This document shows, in pieces, positions 9,022 to 19,151 of a DNA stretch of 64,000 nt. Position 1 is the stretch's first letter, and every line of letters begins with the position of its first letter. Below the pieces are notes generated by a model. That model saw nothing but the letters and a program-made list of their open reading frames with translations, made no database searches and was not told the origin of the DNA. A program made the translations under genes and the position numbers. Source of the DNA: Legionella steigerwaltii (lineage in GTDB: Bacteria; Pseudomonadota; Gammaproteobacteria; Legionellales; Legionellaceae); NCBI RefSeq assembly GCF_001468065.1, contig NZ_LNYZ01000013.1, forward strand, positions 177,450 to 241,449. Direction: 5' to 3'.

Positions 9022-9546
9022 TTAAAAATGTTTTAACATTTTTAACATTTTAAACTTTTTCCCATCTGGGAGAGCAAAATATTCTGGCTGCTCAATTTGA
9101 TAGCCACACGCCTGATACAGTTTTACACCAGGTAAAGTTGCCATCATTTCCATTTTTGTAAATCCATGGGATAAAGCGCGTTGCTCACAATATTGTAGAA
9201 GCTTTTTTCCGAATCCTTGTCGAGCATGGTTTGGATGGACAAAAAAAGCCCTTATTTTGGCATAGTCTGTTCGCGGATTTAAAAATCCTTCTTCCCGTGT
9301 GTTGCATTGATCCCCGCCAAATAGGGTTTTTCGTTTACTCCATCCACCGCAGGCAACGACAGTACCCTCCTTTACTACTACATAATAGGTTTGATCCATA
9401 ATGAGTTCTTTATCCACGCCAAAAATTGAGCGAATTGCACCTTCAATTTCTTGATGGGTATAGTCTTCTTGGCTCAATTCACGTGCTGAATGCTCAATGA
9501 GTTGGTTTAAGATTTTAATTTCATCAATCTGCGCCGTTCTTATCAT
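9022..9546 (-). CDS. GNAT family N-acetyltransferase
   Basis: The 174-residue product has the GNAT acetyl-CoA binding signature in FFVHPNHARQGFGKKLLQYC (R/Q-x-x-G-x-G/A at about residues 127-135), preceded by the VVACGGWSKR beta strand. These enzymes transfer an acetyl group to an amine; the substrate is unknown. Reads toward the REP element and is divergent from the Lrp/AsnC gene at 9672, with about 125 bases of AT-rich DNA between the two starts where both promoters must lie. Confidence 0.85.
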   Translation of the reverse strand: MIRTAQIDEIKILNQLIEHSARELSQEDYTHQEIEGAIRSIFGVDKELIMDQTYYVVVKEGTVVACGGWSKRKTLFGGDQCNTREEGFLNPRTDYAKIRAFFVHPNHARQGFGKKLLQYCEQRALSHGFTKMEMMATLPGVKLYQACGYQIEQPEYFALPDGKKFKMLKMLKHF

Positions 9547-9671
9547 AACAGGTTCCTTTTAGGTCTTTTGATGGGGAAGTGAATGTAGCATGAAATAAAA
9601 ATAAATAAATTTTTAGTTTAATGATGTTTTGTTTCATTTTATAATGGTTAATTTTGATTTATGGGTAATAT

Positions 9672-10187
9672 ATGAAAAAATTTGGAGAAAAAAATGCACT
9701 AGAAAATAGAGCTGAACCGATACATTTAGATAAAATCGATAGAAAAATTTTAAATTTATTGCAGAAAGACAATCAAATTACCAATTTGGCTCTTGCTGAC
9801 AAAGTAGGAATTTCTGCTCCTCCTTGTTTTCGTCGTGTAAAACGATTACGTGATGAAGGCATAATTGTTCATGATGTTTCTCTGGTCGATCCTTTTAAAG
9901 CTGGACGTGGGCTCATTGTTTTTGCAAATATTACTTTGGAAAAGCAAAGAGAGGATTTGCTCGCTCATTTTGAGCGCAAAATGGCGGAACAAGAAGAAGT
10001 GAAGCAATGCTATTTTGTTTCAGGTGATACCGATTATTTGCTCGTGATTCATGTTGCGGATATGAATCATTACAATGAATTTGCACGCAGGGTATTTGCA
10101 AATGAAGCAAATATTAAAGTATTTCGCAGCAGTTTCTGTCTTAATCGCACAAAGTACAACACAAATATTCATTTTTCAGAGGATTAG
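9672..10187 (+). CDS. Lrp/AsnC family transcriptional regulator
   Basis: A 171-residue protein with an N-terminal helix-turn-helix (residues ~20-70, beginning LDKIDRKILNLLQKD and including ALADKVGISAPPCFRRVKRL) and a C-terminal RAM ligand-binding domain (~80-160). Family members form octamers that sense amino acids and control nearby or global genes. Divergent from a GNAT gene, which is a common arrangement for a local target, but a target is not shown. The N-terminus is ~18 residues longer than typical. Confidence 0.9.
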   Translation: MKKFGEKNALENRAEPIHLDKIDRKILNLLQKDNQITNLALADKVGISAPPCFRRVKRLRDEGIIVHDVSLVDPFKAGRGLIVFANITLEKQREDLLAHFERKMAEQEEVKQCYFVSGDTDYLLVIHVADMNHYNEFARRVFANEANIKVFRSSFCLNRTKYNTNIHFSED

Positions 10188-10204
10188 GAAATTGTATAGA
10201 AATC

Positions 10205-10284
10205 GTAGCTTGGGTGCAGCGCAGCGGAACCCGGGGAATGTAATAGTGCCGATCCCGGGTTCCGCTGCGCTGCACCCAGGCTAC
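10205..10284. repeat. REP-like palindrome, copy 5
   Basis: GTAGCTTGGGTGCAGCGCAG pairs with its complement ending CTAC at 10284. It lies between the convergent lrp-like and enolase genes. Confidence 0.9.
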
Positions 10285-10297
10285 CTATGTCATACAT

Positions 10298-11578
<1,281 letters not shown>

Positions 11579-11662
11579 TTACGATTAAATTGGTTAATCT
11601 GCACAAGCGATAATTTCTACCACTCAAATGTTGAGGTATTGTTTTGATATGCGCCTGCTTTG

Positions 11663-12688
11663 TCAAGGGATAGATTGTTTTCCCGCTGTGACTTGTTCAA
11701 GAAATTCATATTCTTTCGTTGTCTCTTGTGATTGAGAGTATCCAAAAAGGTAACTTATCAAACGTTTAAACTGCTTAAATAAGGATTCATCCTTGTTTTC
11801 TACATTTTTGATATGCAATGTATTTTGCATTTTGGTCAAAACTTCAATTGGAGTAAGTGTACCGAGTTGGTCTAAGTGTCCTTTCAATTCGTAAACACCT
11901 TGTGGTACAGGCACTTTTTTATCACCACGGTTTACTTTATGGTTTGAACCAAAATATCCTAGGGCCCAGGGATTTGAATTTCCTTCCAGGGCTTTGTCTA
12001 TTTTTTTATCAAGGTACCTCTTAATTTGGAGCAACAAATGATTGATTGCTTCATTTTCCTTTGCTGCAATAAATTGTGTATCTGCTTCGTCTTGAACTTG
12101 TTGTTTTAAGGCAGCAAAAATATTGGGTGTTTCAAAAGTGTATTCACGTGTCGCTAAAATTGAGGCTAGGGAGTGCACAATTTCACGATCTTGATGCGTA
12201 ATATGTGTTATTTGATAATTGGCAATTTTTGCAATTAATTCTGGAGTTTGGGTAATAAGTAAAACAGAATGTTTATTTTTTATTGCTTCCTGAAATAATT
12301 CACTTGGATTTAAAGAGAATAGAAATTTTAAAGAGTGTATTTGAGGCAATTGTAACTGTAGTTTTTCCAGGTATTTGTTTTGTCTGTCAATTTGGGTAGT
12401 AACGCGGCGCTGTAATTCGTCCTTATCATGTTCATAATGCTCTGCTTCTTTAAATTGCTCTTGATAAATTGCTACGTGTTCATTAATCGTTGCAATCATC
12501 TGTTCATGCAGTTCAATAAGTGCATCATGATTATTTTTTAATTCTGGGGAGCCAATTCTATTTTCAAAATTTAATTTAGAAATTGCACATTTTTGCATAT
12601 GGCTTGTGAATTTAGTTTTAAATTCGAACAAACTTAACGGATTCTGCGTTGGGGCAAGAGAACCTTCGATTTTACCTTCCATTTTCAT
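11663..12688 (-). CDS. Hypothetical helical protein, effector-like
   Basis: Not recognised. A 341-residue, largely alpha-helical and charged protein with no signal peptide. Residues ~60-115 are rich in E, Q, K and look coiled-coil. Near the C-terminus is FKRLISYLFGYSQSQETTKE followed by a short acidic stretch (EYEFLEQ) and small polar residues, the style of tail seen in Dot/Icm-exported proteins. That is an inference from composition only. Start could be the first or third codon (both ATG). Confidence 0.65.
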   Translation of the reverse strand: MKMEGKIEGSLAPTQNPLSLFEFKTKFTSHMQKCAISKLNFENRIGSPELKNNHDALIELHEQMIATINEHVAIYQEQFKEAEHYEHDKDELQRRVTTQIDRQNKYLEKLQLQLPQIHSLKFLFSLNPSELFQEAIKNKHSVLLITQTPELIAKIANYQITHITHQDREIVHSLASILATREYTFETPNIFAALKQQVQDEADTQFIAAKENEAINHLLLQIKRYLDKKIDKALEGNSNPWALGYFGSNHKVNRGDKKVPVPQGVYELKGHLDQLGTLTPIEVLTKMQNTLHIKNVENKDESLFKQFKRLISYLFGYSQSQETTKEYEFLEQVTAGKQSIP

Positions 12689-12786
12689 TATCTCAATGCA
12701 TGATGTGGTAACGAATCATAGCAAAATGCTCGTAATAATAAAAATAAATCATAAGTAGATGATTTATATATTCTGGAATAATTGCT

Positions 12787-12868
12787 TGTAGCCCGGGTGC
12801 AGCGAAGCGGAACCCGGGATAGGATCAATGCACGCTCCCGGGTTCCGCTTCGCTGCACCCAGGCTACA
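12787..12868. repeat. REP-like palindrome, copy 6
   Basis: TGTAGCCCGGGTGCAGCGAA with complementary arm ending TACA at 12868, just past the end of the maf-like gene. Confidence 0.9.
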
Positions 12869-12872
12869 AGAG

Positions 12873-13475
12873 CTAGAAACTCACTGCCCCAAGTTTTAGT
12901 AAAGCTTGGGTTAGAGGAAATAATGGTAAGCCTAAAATAGTATCTTCATTTCCCTGAACTTCTTTAAATAACCATTTACCTTGGTTTTCATATTGGTAAC
13001 TACCACAACTTTGATAAGGTTTTTCACTTTGCAAATAGGCTTCTAGAGTTGCTTCGCTTAAATGATGCAGCGTTAAGTAAGCTGTTTCATGATGTTGCCA
13101 AAGCACTTCATTGTTTTTGGCAATGCAAACGCAGGCAATTTGCAGGTGTTCTTTGCCACTTAATAAACGTAACTGTTTTACTGCAGTAGGATGGTTCAAG
13201 GGCTTATTCAGTACGACTTGGCCAAACAAACAAAGTTGATCTGCTGCAATAATAAAATGGTCTGGATGGTGCTGACTCACCTCTAAGGCTTTACTTGCAG
13301 CAAGCGCATAGCCTAAGTCAAGCGTGTTTTCTGATTTGAAGGACGCTTTAATTGCGTCTTCATCACAATGAGAAGGAACTACGGAAAATTCAATGCCAAG
13401 AGATTGGAGCAATTTGAATCTTATGGATGAGTTTGAAGCAAGAATGATGGGTTTTTGTTGTAAAAACTTAGACAT
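12873..13475 (-). CDS. Maf-like nucleoside triphosphate pyrophosphatase
   Basis: The 200-residue product has the Maf fold markers: IILASNSSIRFKLLQSLG at the N-terminus, SHCDED, and the AADQ segment holding the catalytic Asp, then LNKP and the QYENQGKWLF region. Maf/YceF enzymes hydrolyse non-canonical or methylated NTPs, preventing their incorporation. The usual SxSPRR triplet is replaced by SNSSIRF, as in the YceF (7-methyl-GTP) branch, which also lacks a strict PRR; the branch assignment is tentative. Its start overlaps the end of the ZIP gene by eight bases, suggesting co-translation. Confidence 0.85.
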   Translation of the reverse strand: MSKFLQQKPIILASNSSIRFKLLQSLGIEFSVVPSHCDEDAIKASFKSENTLDLGYALAASKALEVSQHHPDHFIIAADQLCLFGQVVLNKPLNHPTAVKQLRLLSGKEHLQIACVCIAKNNEVLWQHHETAYLTLHHLSEATLEAYLQSEKPYQSCGSYQYENQGKWLFKEVQGNEDTILGLPLFPLTQALLKLGAVSF

Positions 13476-14223
13476 ATGCAGCGACCAAAGCCATAAGTGA
13501 AAAACCTATAATTACAAAGCTAAAATCTTTGAGATTGCAGCAACGTTCGACCATAACGCAGCGTTCTAAGCCGTGAAGCGTTCCCAGATAAAGGAATGTT
13601 CCTGCTGAAGCAGCAATTAAAATGGGATCAAATAGAGATTTGGTTTCTACACCATGACCAAAATACCACCCCAAGTAGATACCAAGTGGCGTCATTAAAC
13701 TGAATAAAATGAAAAAGAGCAGGCTGGTGTTCATACTCATTGAGCTTTTATTCAATTGAACTGCTATGGCAAAACTTTCTGCCCATTTATGTGTAATAAT
13801 TGCAAGAAAAATCATAATAATCATAGAGTTATAATGAGCAAGTCCTAAGGCGGCACCCAACATTATAGAATGAACAGAGAGCATTCCCCAGGCTAAAATA
13901 GCAAAAGCAGGGTGCTTCGTATTATGGTGATAAAGTTCCTTGCCCAAATGTTCAAACCAGAGAAAAATCAGAAATACGGCACCAGTAATAATAAAGGCAA
14001 AAGGATAGTTGTACCCCATCTTTTTAAATAAAGAATTTGCATCTGGAAGCATATGCAATAGGCCTGCTCCCAAAAAAACACCCGTAGCCAAGGTTTCGCC
14101 GACAGGTAAATCAATATGTTGATCATCTTTAATACGTTTTCTAAAGGGATACCAGCCCGCGAGTAAAATGACAATAAAAATAGAAAACGCAAAAAATATT
14201 TTTAAACTGGTAGCTGATACCAT
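13468..14223 (-). CDS. ZIP family metal transporter
   Basis: The 251-residue product has about eight membrane segments. Segment 2 carries GVFLGAGLLHMLPDA and segment 4-5 the metal-site motif THKWAESFAIA, both typical of ZIP (Zrt/Irt-like) carriers that bring zinc or other divalent metals into the cytoplasm. Next to it, across a REP copy, is a cation diffusion facilitator that would export such metals, so this is a metal-homeostasis pair. Confidence 0.85.
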   Translation of the reverse strand: MVSATSLKIFFAFSIFIVILLAGWYPFRKRIKDDQHIDLPVGETLATGVFLGAGLLHMLPDANSLFKKMGYNYPFAFIITGAVFLIFLWFEHLGKELYHHNTKHPAFAILAWGMLSVHSIMLGAALGLAHYNSMIIMIFLAIITHKWAESFAIAVQLNKSSMSMNTSLLFFILFSLMTPLGIYLGWYFGHGVETKSLFDPILIAASAGTFLYLGTLHGLERCVMVERCCNLKDFSFVIIGFSLMALVAAYV

Positions 14224-14249
14224 TGTTTATCCTGTTATTTATTCTAAAT

Positions 14250-14341
14250 TGTAGCCTGGGTGAAGCGTAGCAGAACCCTGGGGTTGTGGACTTGAATAAA
14301 ACTTCTCAAACCCGGGTTCGCTGCGCTTCACCCAGGCTACA
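14250..14341. repeat. REP-like palindrome, copy 7
   Basis: TGTAGCCTGGGTGAAGCGTA and complementary right arm ending at 14341, with mismatches and a one-base deletion in the inner arms (AGAACCCTGGGG versus CCCGGGTTCG). It separates the two metal-transporter genes. Confidence 0.88.
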
Positions 14342-14374
14342 GTTACCACTATGCTACAAGCCAAACCACATAGT

Positions 14375-15511
14375 TTAGTTGTGATACATGGTCTCATGCA
14401 AGCTAAATAAGCGAACTTCTACAATATCAGATTGTAGTTTTAATGCTAAAATCACTCGGTCGTGCAATTCTTGCCATTTAGTGAATGTTTCATCACAGAC
14501 TATATCGATCCCTATCGTTCCATCCAGATAATGTAAATTCCAAAATAGAATTTGAGGAAAATCAATATGGACCTCATTTGAAAGCAGTTCGTGTAAAACC
14601 TTTCGGCTGGGTAAATGCAAAGAAGGACAAGAACGCTCGTCATCCTCAGGATCAACATGGACAATCACATCATTCACACTTTCTATTTGATCAGTAAGCG
14701 CATGGTGTACGTGTTGTGCAATATAATGTCCTTCAGATACCGATATCTTAGGTGAAACTAAAATATGTACATCAATTAATACATTTTCCCCCATAGAGCG
14801 ACTTCGTAATTGATGAATTTTTTCAACCCCATCCACATTTTGGATTACTTCTTCAATTCGAGTTAATAATTCCGGGCTGACTGCAGTGTCTACCAACTCT
14901 TTAACACTATTCCAGGCATAATCCCAACCCATCTTAACAATCATCAAACCAACTATAATCGCAGCGGCAGCGTCAAGATAACTATAACCTACAATGCTGC
15001 CAATTAAACCAACTAATACTACAAGAGAAGAGGCTGCGTCCGAACGATGATGCCAAGCGTTGGCAGTAATCAATTTAGAATTAATGCGTTTACCAATATA
15101 CAATGTATAGTGAAATAAAATTTCATTGCTCATGATGGAAATGCAAATGATTGGAAGTGTTAACCAATCTGGCATGCGATAATTAGAATGCAGCAAGTCA
15201 TATATTGAATCCCAGGCGATACCAATACCCGCAAAAATAAGTAATAGAGATAACAATAAGGTCGCAGCTGTTTCGATACGTTGATGCCCATAAGGATGAC
15301 TGGCGTCGGCATCAAGACTTCCGTATTTAGAAGCAAATAATACCATGGCGTCTGTTATGAGATCCGATAGGGAGTGAACCCCATCTGCAACAAGAGCGTG
15401 AGAATGAAAAAAGTATCCGCCGATGAGTTTTATGATGCCCAATAGTGCATTTGAAACAGCACCCAAAAGGGTTACTTTTTTTGCTTGCCAGTATCTGTCG
15501 TGTTGGGTCAT
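14375..15511 (-). CDS. Cation diffusion facilitator transporter, FieF-like
   Basis: The 378-residue product has six membrane segments followed by a cytoplasmic dimerisation domain (from about residue 210). Metal-site motifs are ADGVHSLSDLITD in segment 2 and HHRSDAASSL in segment 5, with HPYGHQRIE between them. CDF proteins export Zn2+, Fe2+ or other divalent cations by proton antiport. It is longer than E. coli FieF (300), with an extra ~80-residue C-terminal extension. Likely faces the ZIP importer functionally. Confidence 0.9.
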   Translation of the reverse strand: MTQHDRYWQAKKVTLLGAVSNALLGIIKLIGGYFFHSHALVADGVHSLSDLITDAMVLFASKYGSLDADASHPYGHQRIETAATLLLSLLLIFAGIGIAWDSIYDLLHSNYRMPDWLTLPIICISIMSNEILFHYTLYIGKRINSKLITANAWHHRSDAASSLVVLVGLIGSIVGYSYLDAAAAIIVGLMIVKMGWDYAWNSVKELVDTAVSPELLTRIEEVIQNVDGVEKIHQLRSRSMGENVLIDVHILVSPKISVSEGHYIAQHVHHALTDQIESVNDVIVHVDPEDDERSCPSLHLPSRKVLHELLSNEVHIDFPQILFWNLHYLDGTIGIDIVCDETFTKWQELHDRVILALKLQSDIVEVRLFSLHETMYHN

Positions 15512-15645
15512 GTTGTTTTTTTAATTAATATGATCTAGGTAAGACGAAGTAAGAATTTGGTTTTTTAGAATCCCAATTTCAGTTGTCTATCGGGTCTATT
15601 TAAACATGCTTGAGAATTATTTTATACATTAAATTGAAATATATA

Positions 15646-15786
15646 GGGCCTGTTTACAATTCGCTAGGTTGAGCCCAAATGACATGATTTTAGAGCATCG
15701 AAACGCAGCATACACGAAGTATGTGAGTATTGGAGCGCATAAAATCATGTCATTTGGGCCAAGATAGTAGAATTGTAAACTGGCCC
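15646..15786. repeat. 141-bp imperfect inverted repeat, MITE-like
   Basis: Outer arms gggcctgtttacaattc (15646-15662) and gaattgtaaactggccc (15770-15786) pair; inner arms GCCCAAATGACATGATTTTA and its complement (ending 15759) also pair. Different in sequence from the REP copies. No flanking target duplication was confirmed. Confidence 0.8.
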
Positions 15787-15833
15787 TAATGTATTTTAAG
15801 ACTAGTGTAAATTTTATAACGGATTCCACAAGA

Positions 15834-16915
15834 TGTTACGCATCTTGTGCACAGGATTATCCACAGATTTTGTGGATAAATATTTTTTGGACATCAAGGG
15901 TTAATAAGAGATAAGTCTTTTAGAATAAGAGTTTTGAGAACTATAAAAAAGTCTGAGTTTTATTTACTTGATATGATTAGAAGAGTTATCCACAAGATAT
16001 GTTTTGAAAGAATAAGAAACGTGCCTGACTATCTTAACAAAGAAAAAAATTAAAAACAGTCTTGACTTGGTATTTTTTTAAAAAATTTTATCTCTTAATA
16101 AATAGAATATTAAGATGCTTAAAAAATTTCCTGATTTATGAACTAACTAAGAATTATAAATTAAGAAGTCGTTTAAACCCAAATCTCTGGAACACTTTGG
16201 AAAGTTATGAAGCAGATGCAAAACAGACTGATTTTACAAGGTGTTTTACATCATGTGCACAGGATTATCCACAGATTTTGTGGATAAATGATTTTTAGAT
16301 CATAAAAGAGCAACTAAGAAATAAGTCTTATGGAATAAGGGTTTTTGCGGTCTATAAAGCGGTTTGAGTTTTAATTAATCGATTTGATTAGGAAAGTTAT
16401 CCACAGGATTTATTTTGAAATAATAAGAAATGTGCCTAACTATCTTAACAAAGAAAAAAATAAAAAACAGTCTTGACTTGGGTATTTGTAAAAAGAAAAT
16501 TTTAGTGTTGCTCTCTTCATTTTTTAATGATTTAAATTTGGTCAAATATGTGCGAGATGAATAGAAAAATAAAATTGGAAGAAAACCCTACAGTCAAACT
16601 TTAGTAACACTTTGGAAAGTTCTGGAGCACGCCTCAATTGAGCTGATTTTATAAGGTGTTTTACATCATGTTCACAGAATTATCCACAGATTTTGTGGAT
16701 AAATATTTTTTTTACGATAGGGTATTGAATTATTGATAAGCCTTTTGTAATAAGGTTTTTTTGAGATGTTATGTAAGAATTTGATTTGGAATATAAAGCG
16801 GATTAAAAGAAGTTATCCACAATGGATGCTTTAAAGAATTAGAAGATCTGACCACCATATTAACAAAGAAAAAAATAAAAAACAGTCTTGACTTGAGTAT
16901 TTTTAAAAATATTTT
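15834..16915. repeat. Three tandem ~410-bp repeat units, AT-rich, non-coding
   Basis: Three diverged copies share, in order, a GTGCACAGG or equivalent, a pair of inverted DnaA boxes, a third DnaA box ~130 bases on, the phrase TATCTTAACAAAGAAAAAAA (or close), and CAGTCTTGACTTG followed by an A/T run. The first DnaA boxes are 408 and 415 bases apart; the CAGTCTTGACTTG cores are at 16057, 16468 and 16883 (411 and 415 apart). Units 2 and 3 also share an upstream AACACTTTGGAAAGTT segment missing in unit 1. No credible gene lies inside; the block ends at the recG stop codon. Confidence 0.9.
15857..16821. other. Cluster of nine perfect DnaA boxes (TTATCCACA)
   Basis: Forward boxes TTATCCACA at 15857, 15986, 16265, 16397, 16680 and 16813, and reverse boxes TGTGGATAA at 15871, 16279 and 16694. 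In each unit the first forward and reverse boxes face each other five bases apart, making TTATCCACAGATTTTGTGG followed by ATAA. All nine match the strongest E. coli consensus with no mismatch. With long A/T runs next to each unit this looks like a replication origin or a DnaA-titration locus of the datA kind. No dnaA, dnaN, rpmH or gyrB gene is nearby, so its role is open. Confidence 0.85.
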
Positions 16916-18987
16916 TATCCTTGCAAAAATTGCTCAAAATTACCGAACCACCGTTGAGTCAAATCGTAAGCAGTTTGCGGTGAGTCTTCTATAAGTTGTT
17001 TTGCAATAGGGGGTAAAAGAGGAAGTAGATCGCGATCCCGCTGAATATCAGCAATTTTAAATTGTCGATAACCGGTTTGCCTAATTCCCAGCACTTCACC
17101 TGCTCCTCTTAATTCCATGTCCTTCTCTGCAATAATGAATCCATCATTGGTTGCACGCATAATTTTTAATCGTTCCGTGCCTTGTTGTGAGAGAGGGGAT
17201 TGATAAAGCAAAATGCAATGAGACTGAGCACTACCTCTTCCTACACGGCCACGTAATTGATGGAGTTGGGATAAACCCAAACGTTCGGCATTTTCAATAA
17301 TCATCAGACTGGCATTTGGAACATCTACTCCAACTTCAATGACCGTTGTCGCTACGAGCAAATTGATTTCACCGCATTTAAAAGCAGCCATCGTCGCTTC
17401 TTTTTCTATGGGTTTCATCCGTCCATGAACAAGTCCTACGCGTGCACTCGGAAGTTGTTCTTGTAATGCACGTGCTGTTTCAGTAGCTGCCATACATTGT
17501 AATTTTTCTGATTCTTCAATAAGGGTACAAACCCAATAAATTTGTCGTCCACTCGCTATAGCAACTTCCAATCGTTCAATAACCGCTTCCCGCTTATTCT
17601 GGTTCAATACAGCCGTAGCAATGGGTATGCGTCCAGGAGGTAACTCATCGATAATCGAGACATCCAAATGGGCTAAGTGGGTCATCGATAATGTTCTTGG
17701 GATAGGAGTGGCGGTCATTAATAATTGATGCGGGATAAGTTGTTCTTGTTGTCCTTTTTGTTGCAAGAGCAATCGTTGCTCAACACCAAATCGATGTTGT
17801 TCATCAATAATGACTAAACCTAAACGAGCAAAATTAACGGCCTCTTGAAATAAGGCATGAGTACCAATAATCAACTGACAACTATGATCTGCAAGCGCAG
17901 CAAATGCACTGCGCCGTTCACTAAGTTTCATTTTTCCGCTTAGTCTTAATATTTTAATGCCTAAAGGTTCTAGCCAACGGATTAGATTGTTAGTATGTTG
18001 CTCGCTCAGTAAATCTGTTGGTGCCATAAAGGCAACTTGTTGTCCATTTGCAATCGCTTGTAATGCTGCAAGAGCAGCAATGATGGTTTTTCCTGCGCCC
18101 ACATCTCCTTGTACCAAGCGCAACATCGGTTTCGTTTGCATTAAATCTTGGCTGATTTCTTGTGCTACTCTTTGTTGTGCATTCGTGAGCTTAAATGGAA
18201 GTGAGTCTAAAAATCGTTGTGTTAAGTTTTGATCAGTAGGTAATGCGACGGCATGGAGTGCATTTCTTGATTTCCTTGCAAATTGCATGCTAAGGCGTTG
18301 CGCTAACAATTCATCGAAAACTAATCGTTTCAGTGCAGGATGTTGACCTTGTTCAAGAGATTGTACTGAGATATCTGGAGGGGGATTATGCAATAATTGA
18401 ATCGCCTCACCCAAAGCCAAAAAATTATAGGCTCGCAATTGCTCGTTACCCATCCATTCCAATTGTTGAAGTTCCTGTTCGCAACTTTTTAATGCGACAT
18501 TCACCAATTGTCTTAACCGCGTTTGTGTTAAACCTTGTGTACTTGGGTAAATTGGTGTGAGCGTTTCATTGACCTGGCATTCCTCTTCATGATCAAGTAA
18601 TTGATATTCAGGATGGGTCATGGTCAGAGTATTATTGAATTCGCGTACTTCACCAAAAGCATGAATCATTGTGCTGTTCTTTAGGTTATTGATTTGATTT
18701 TTATTAAAATGAAAAAACTGAAGTTTTATTATTCCTGTTTTATCTTCAACATAACAATGCAGCATTGCTCGTTTACCGGGTTTAATTTCTGTTTTACACA
18801 CGCGTCCAGCAATGACGCTCCAATCATTGGGTCGTAAATCTTGGATGGGTGTGACTCGGGTCCTGTCTTGGTAGCGATACGGCAAGTGGAACAGCAAATC
18901 ACGCACAGAATGGATGCCGCATTTAGAAAGTTTTGCTGCAAGCGTTGGTCCGATTCCGGTTAGCGATTCACATGGTTTAGATAACAC
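16915..18987 (-). CDS. recG: ATP-dependent DNA helicase RecG
   Basis: The 690-residue product has the full RecG layout: N-terminal wedge domain (OB fold, ~50-150), then superfamily-2 helicase motifs with Walker A GDVGAGKT (~295), DEQHRFG as motif II, TATPIPRTLSMT as motif III, and the RGRVGRG motif VI, followed by the GEVLGIRQTG C-terminal region. RecG reverses stalled forks and processes branched DNA. It is divergent from argS, and the triple DnaA-box repeat lies directly after its stop. Confidence 0.97.
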   Translation of the reverse strand: MLSKPCESLTGIGPTLAAKLSKCGIHSVRDLLFHLPYRYQDRTRVTPIQDLRPNDWSVIAGRVCKTEIKPGKRAMLHCYVEDKTGIIKLQFFHFNKNQINNLKNSTMIHAFGEVREFNNTLTMTHPEYQLLDHEEECQVNETLTPIYPSTQGLTQTRLRQLVNVALKSCEQELQQLEWMGNEQLRAYNFLALGEAIQLLHNPPPDISVQSLEQGQHPALKRLVFDELLAQRLSMQFARKSRNALHAVALPTDQNLTQRFLDSLPFKLTNAQQRVAQEISQDLMQTKPMLRLVQGDVGAGKTIIAALAALQAIANGQQVAFMAPTDLLSEQHTNNLIRWLEPLGIKILRLSGKMKLSERRSAFAALADHSCQLIIGTHALFQEAVNFARLGLVIIDEQHRFGVEQRLLLQQKGQQEQLIPHQLLMTATPIPRTLSMTHLAHLDVSIIDELPPGRIPIATAVLNQNKREAVIERLEVAIASGRQIYWVCTLIEESEKLQCMAATETARALQEQLPSARVGLVHGRMKPIEKEATMAAFKCGEINLLVATTVIEVGVDVPNASLMIIENAERLGLSQLHQLRGRVGRGSAQSHCILLYQSPLSQQGTERLKIMRATNDGFIIAEKDMELRGAGEVLGIRQTGYRQFKIADIQRDRDLLPLLPPIAKQLIEDSPQTAYDLTQRWFGNFEQFLQG

Positions 18988-19151
18988 GCTATTACTGATA
19001 TTGAAGGAATTGATATTTAAGTGTAACTCATAAGCGGGACAGTAACAATTTGCGGTTTTTTAGCAAGACAGCAAATTGTGCCATACGAACCTTTTCATAT
19101 GGTGCAAAAAAGCGCATAATAACATCATTTTTTGATGGAAAACTGAGTAGC

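Noticed and set aside
15629-15829. A 66-residue frame across the 141-bp inverted repeat
   Set aside because: It spans the palindromic arms, has no ribosome binding site and no protein-like composition.
16062-16298. A 78-residue open frame inside the DnaA-box repeats
   Set aside because: It is made of repeat DNA that recurs three times, has no ribosome binding site, a low-complexity composition and includes the DnaA boxes; the other units have no such frame.
19050-19151. 34-residue N-terminal extension of ArgRS
   Set aside because: The family starts at the Add-1 domain (MKHTVEQLL). No conserved residues or ribosome binding site support the longer form.
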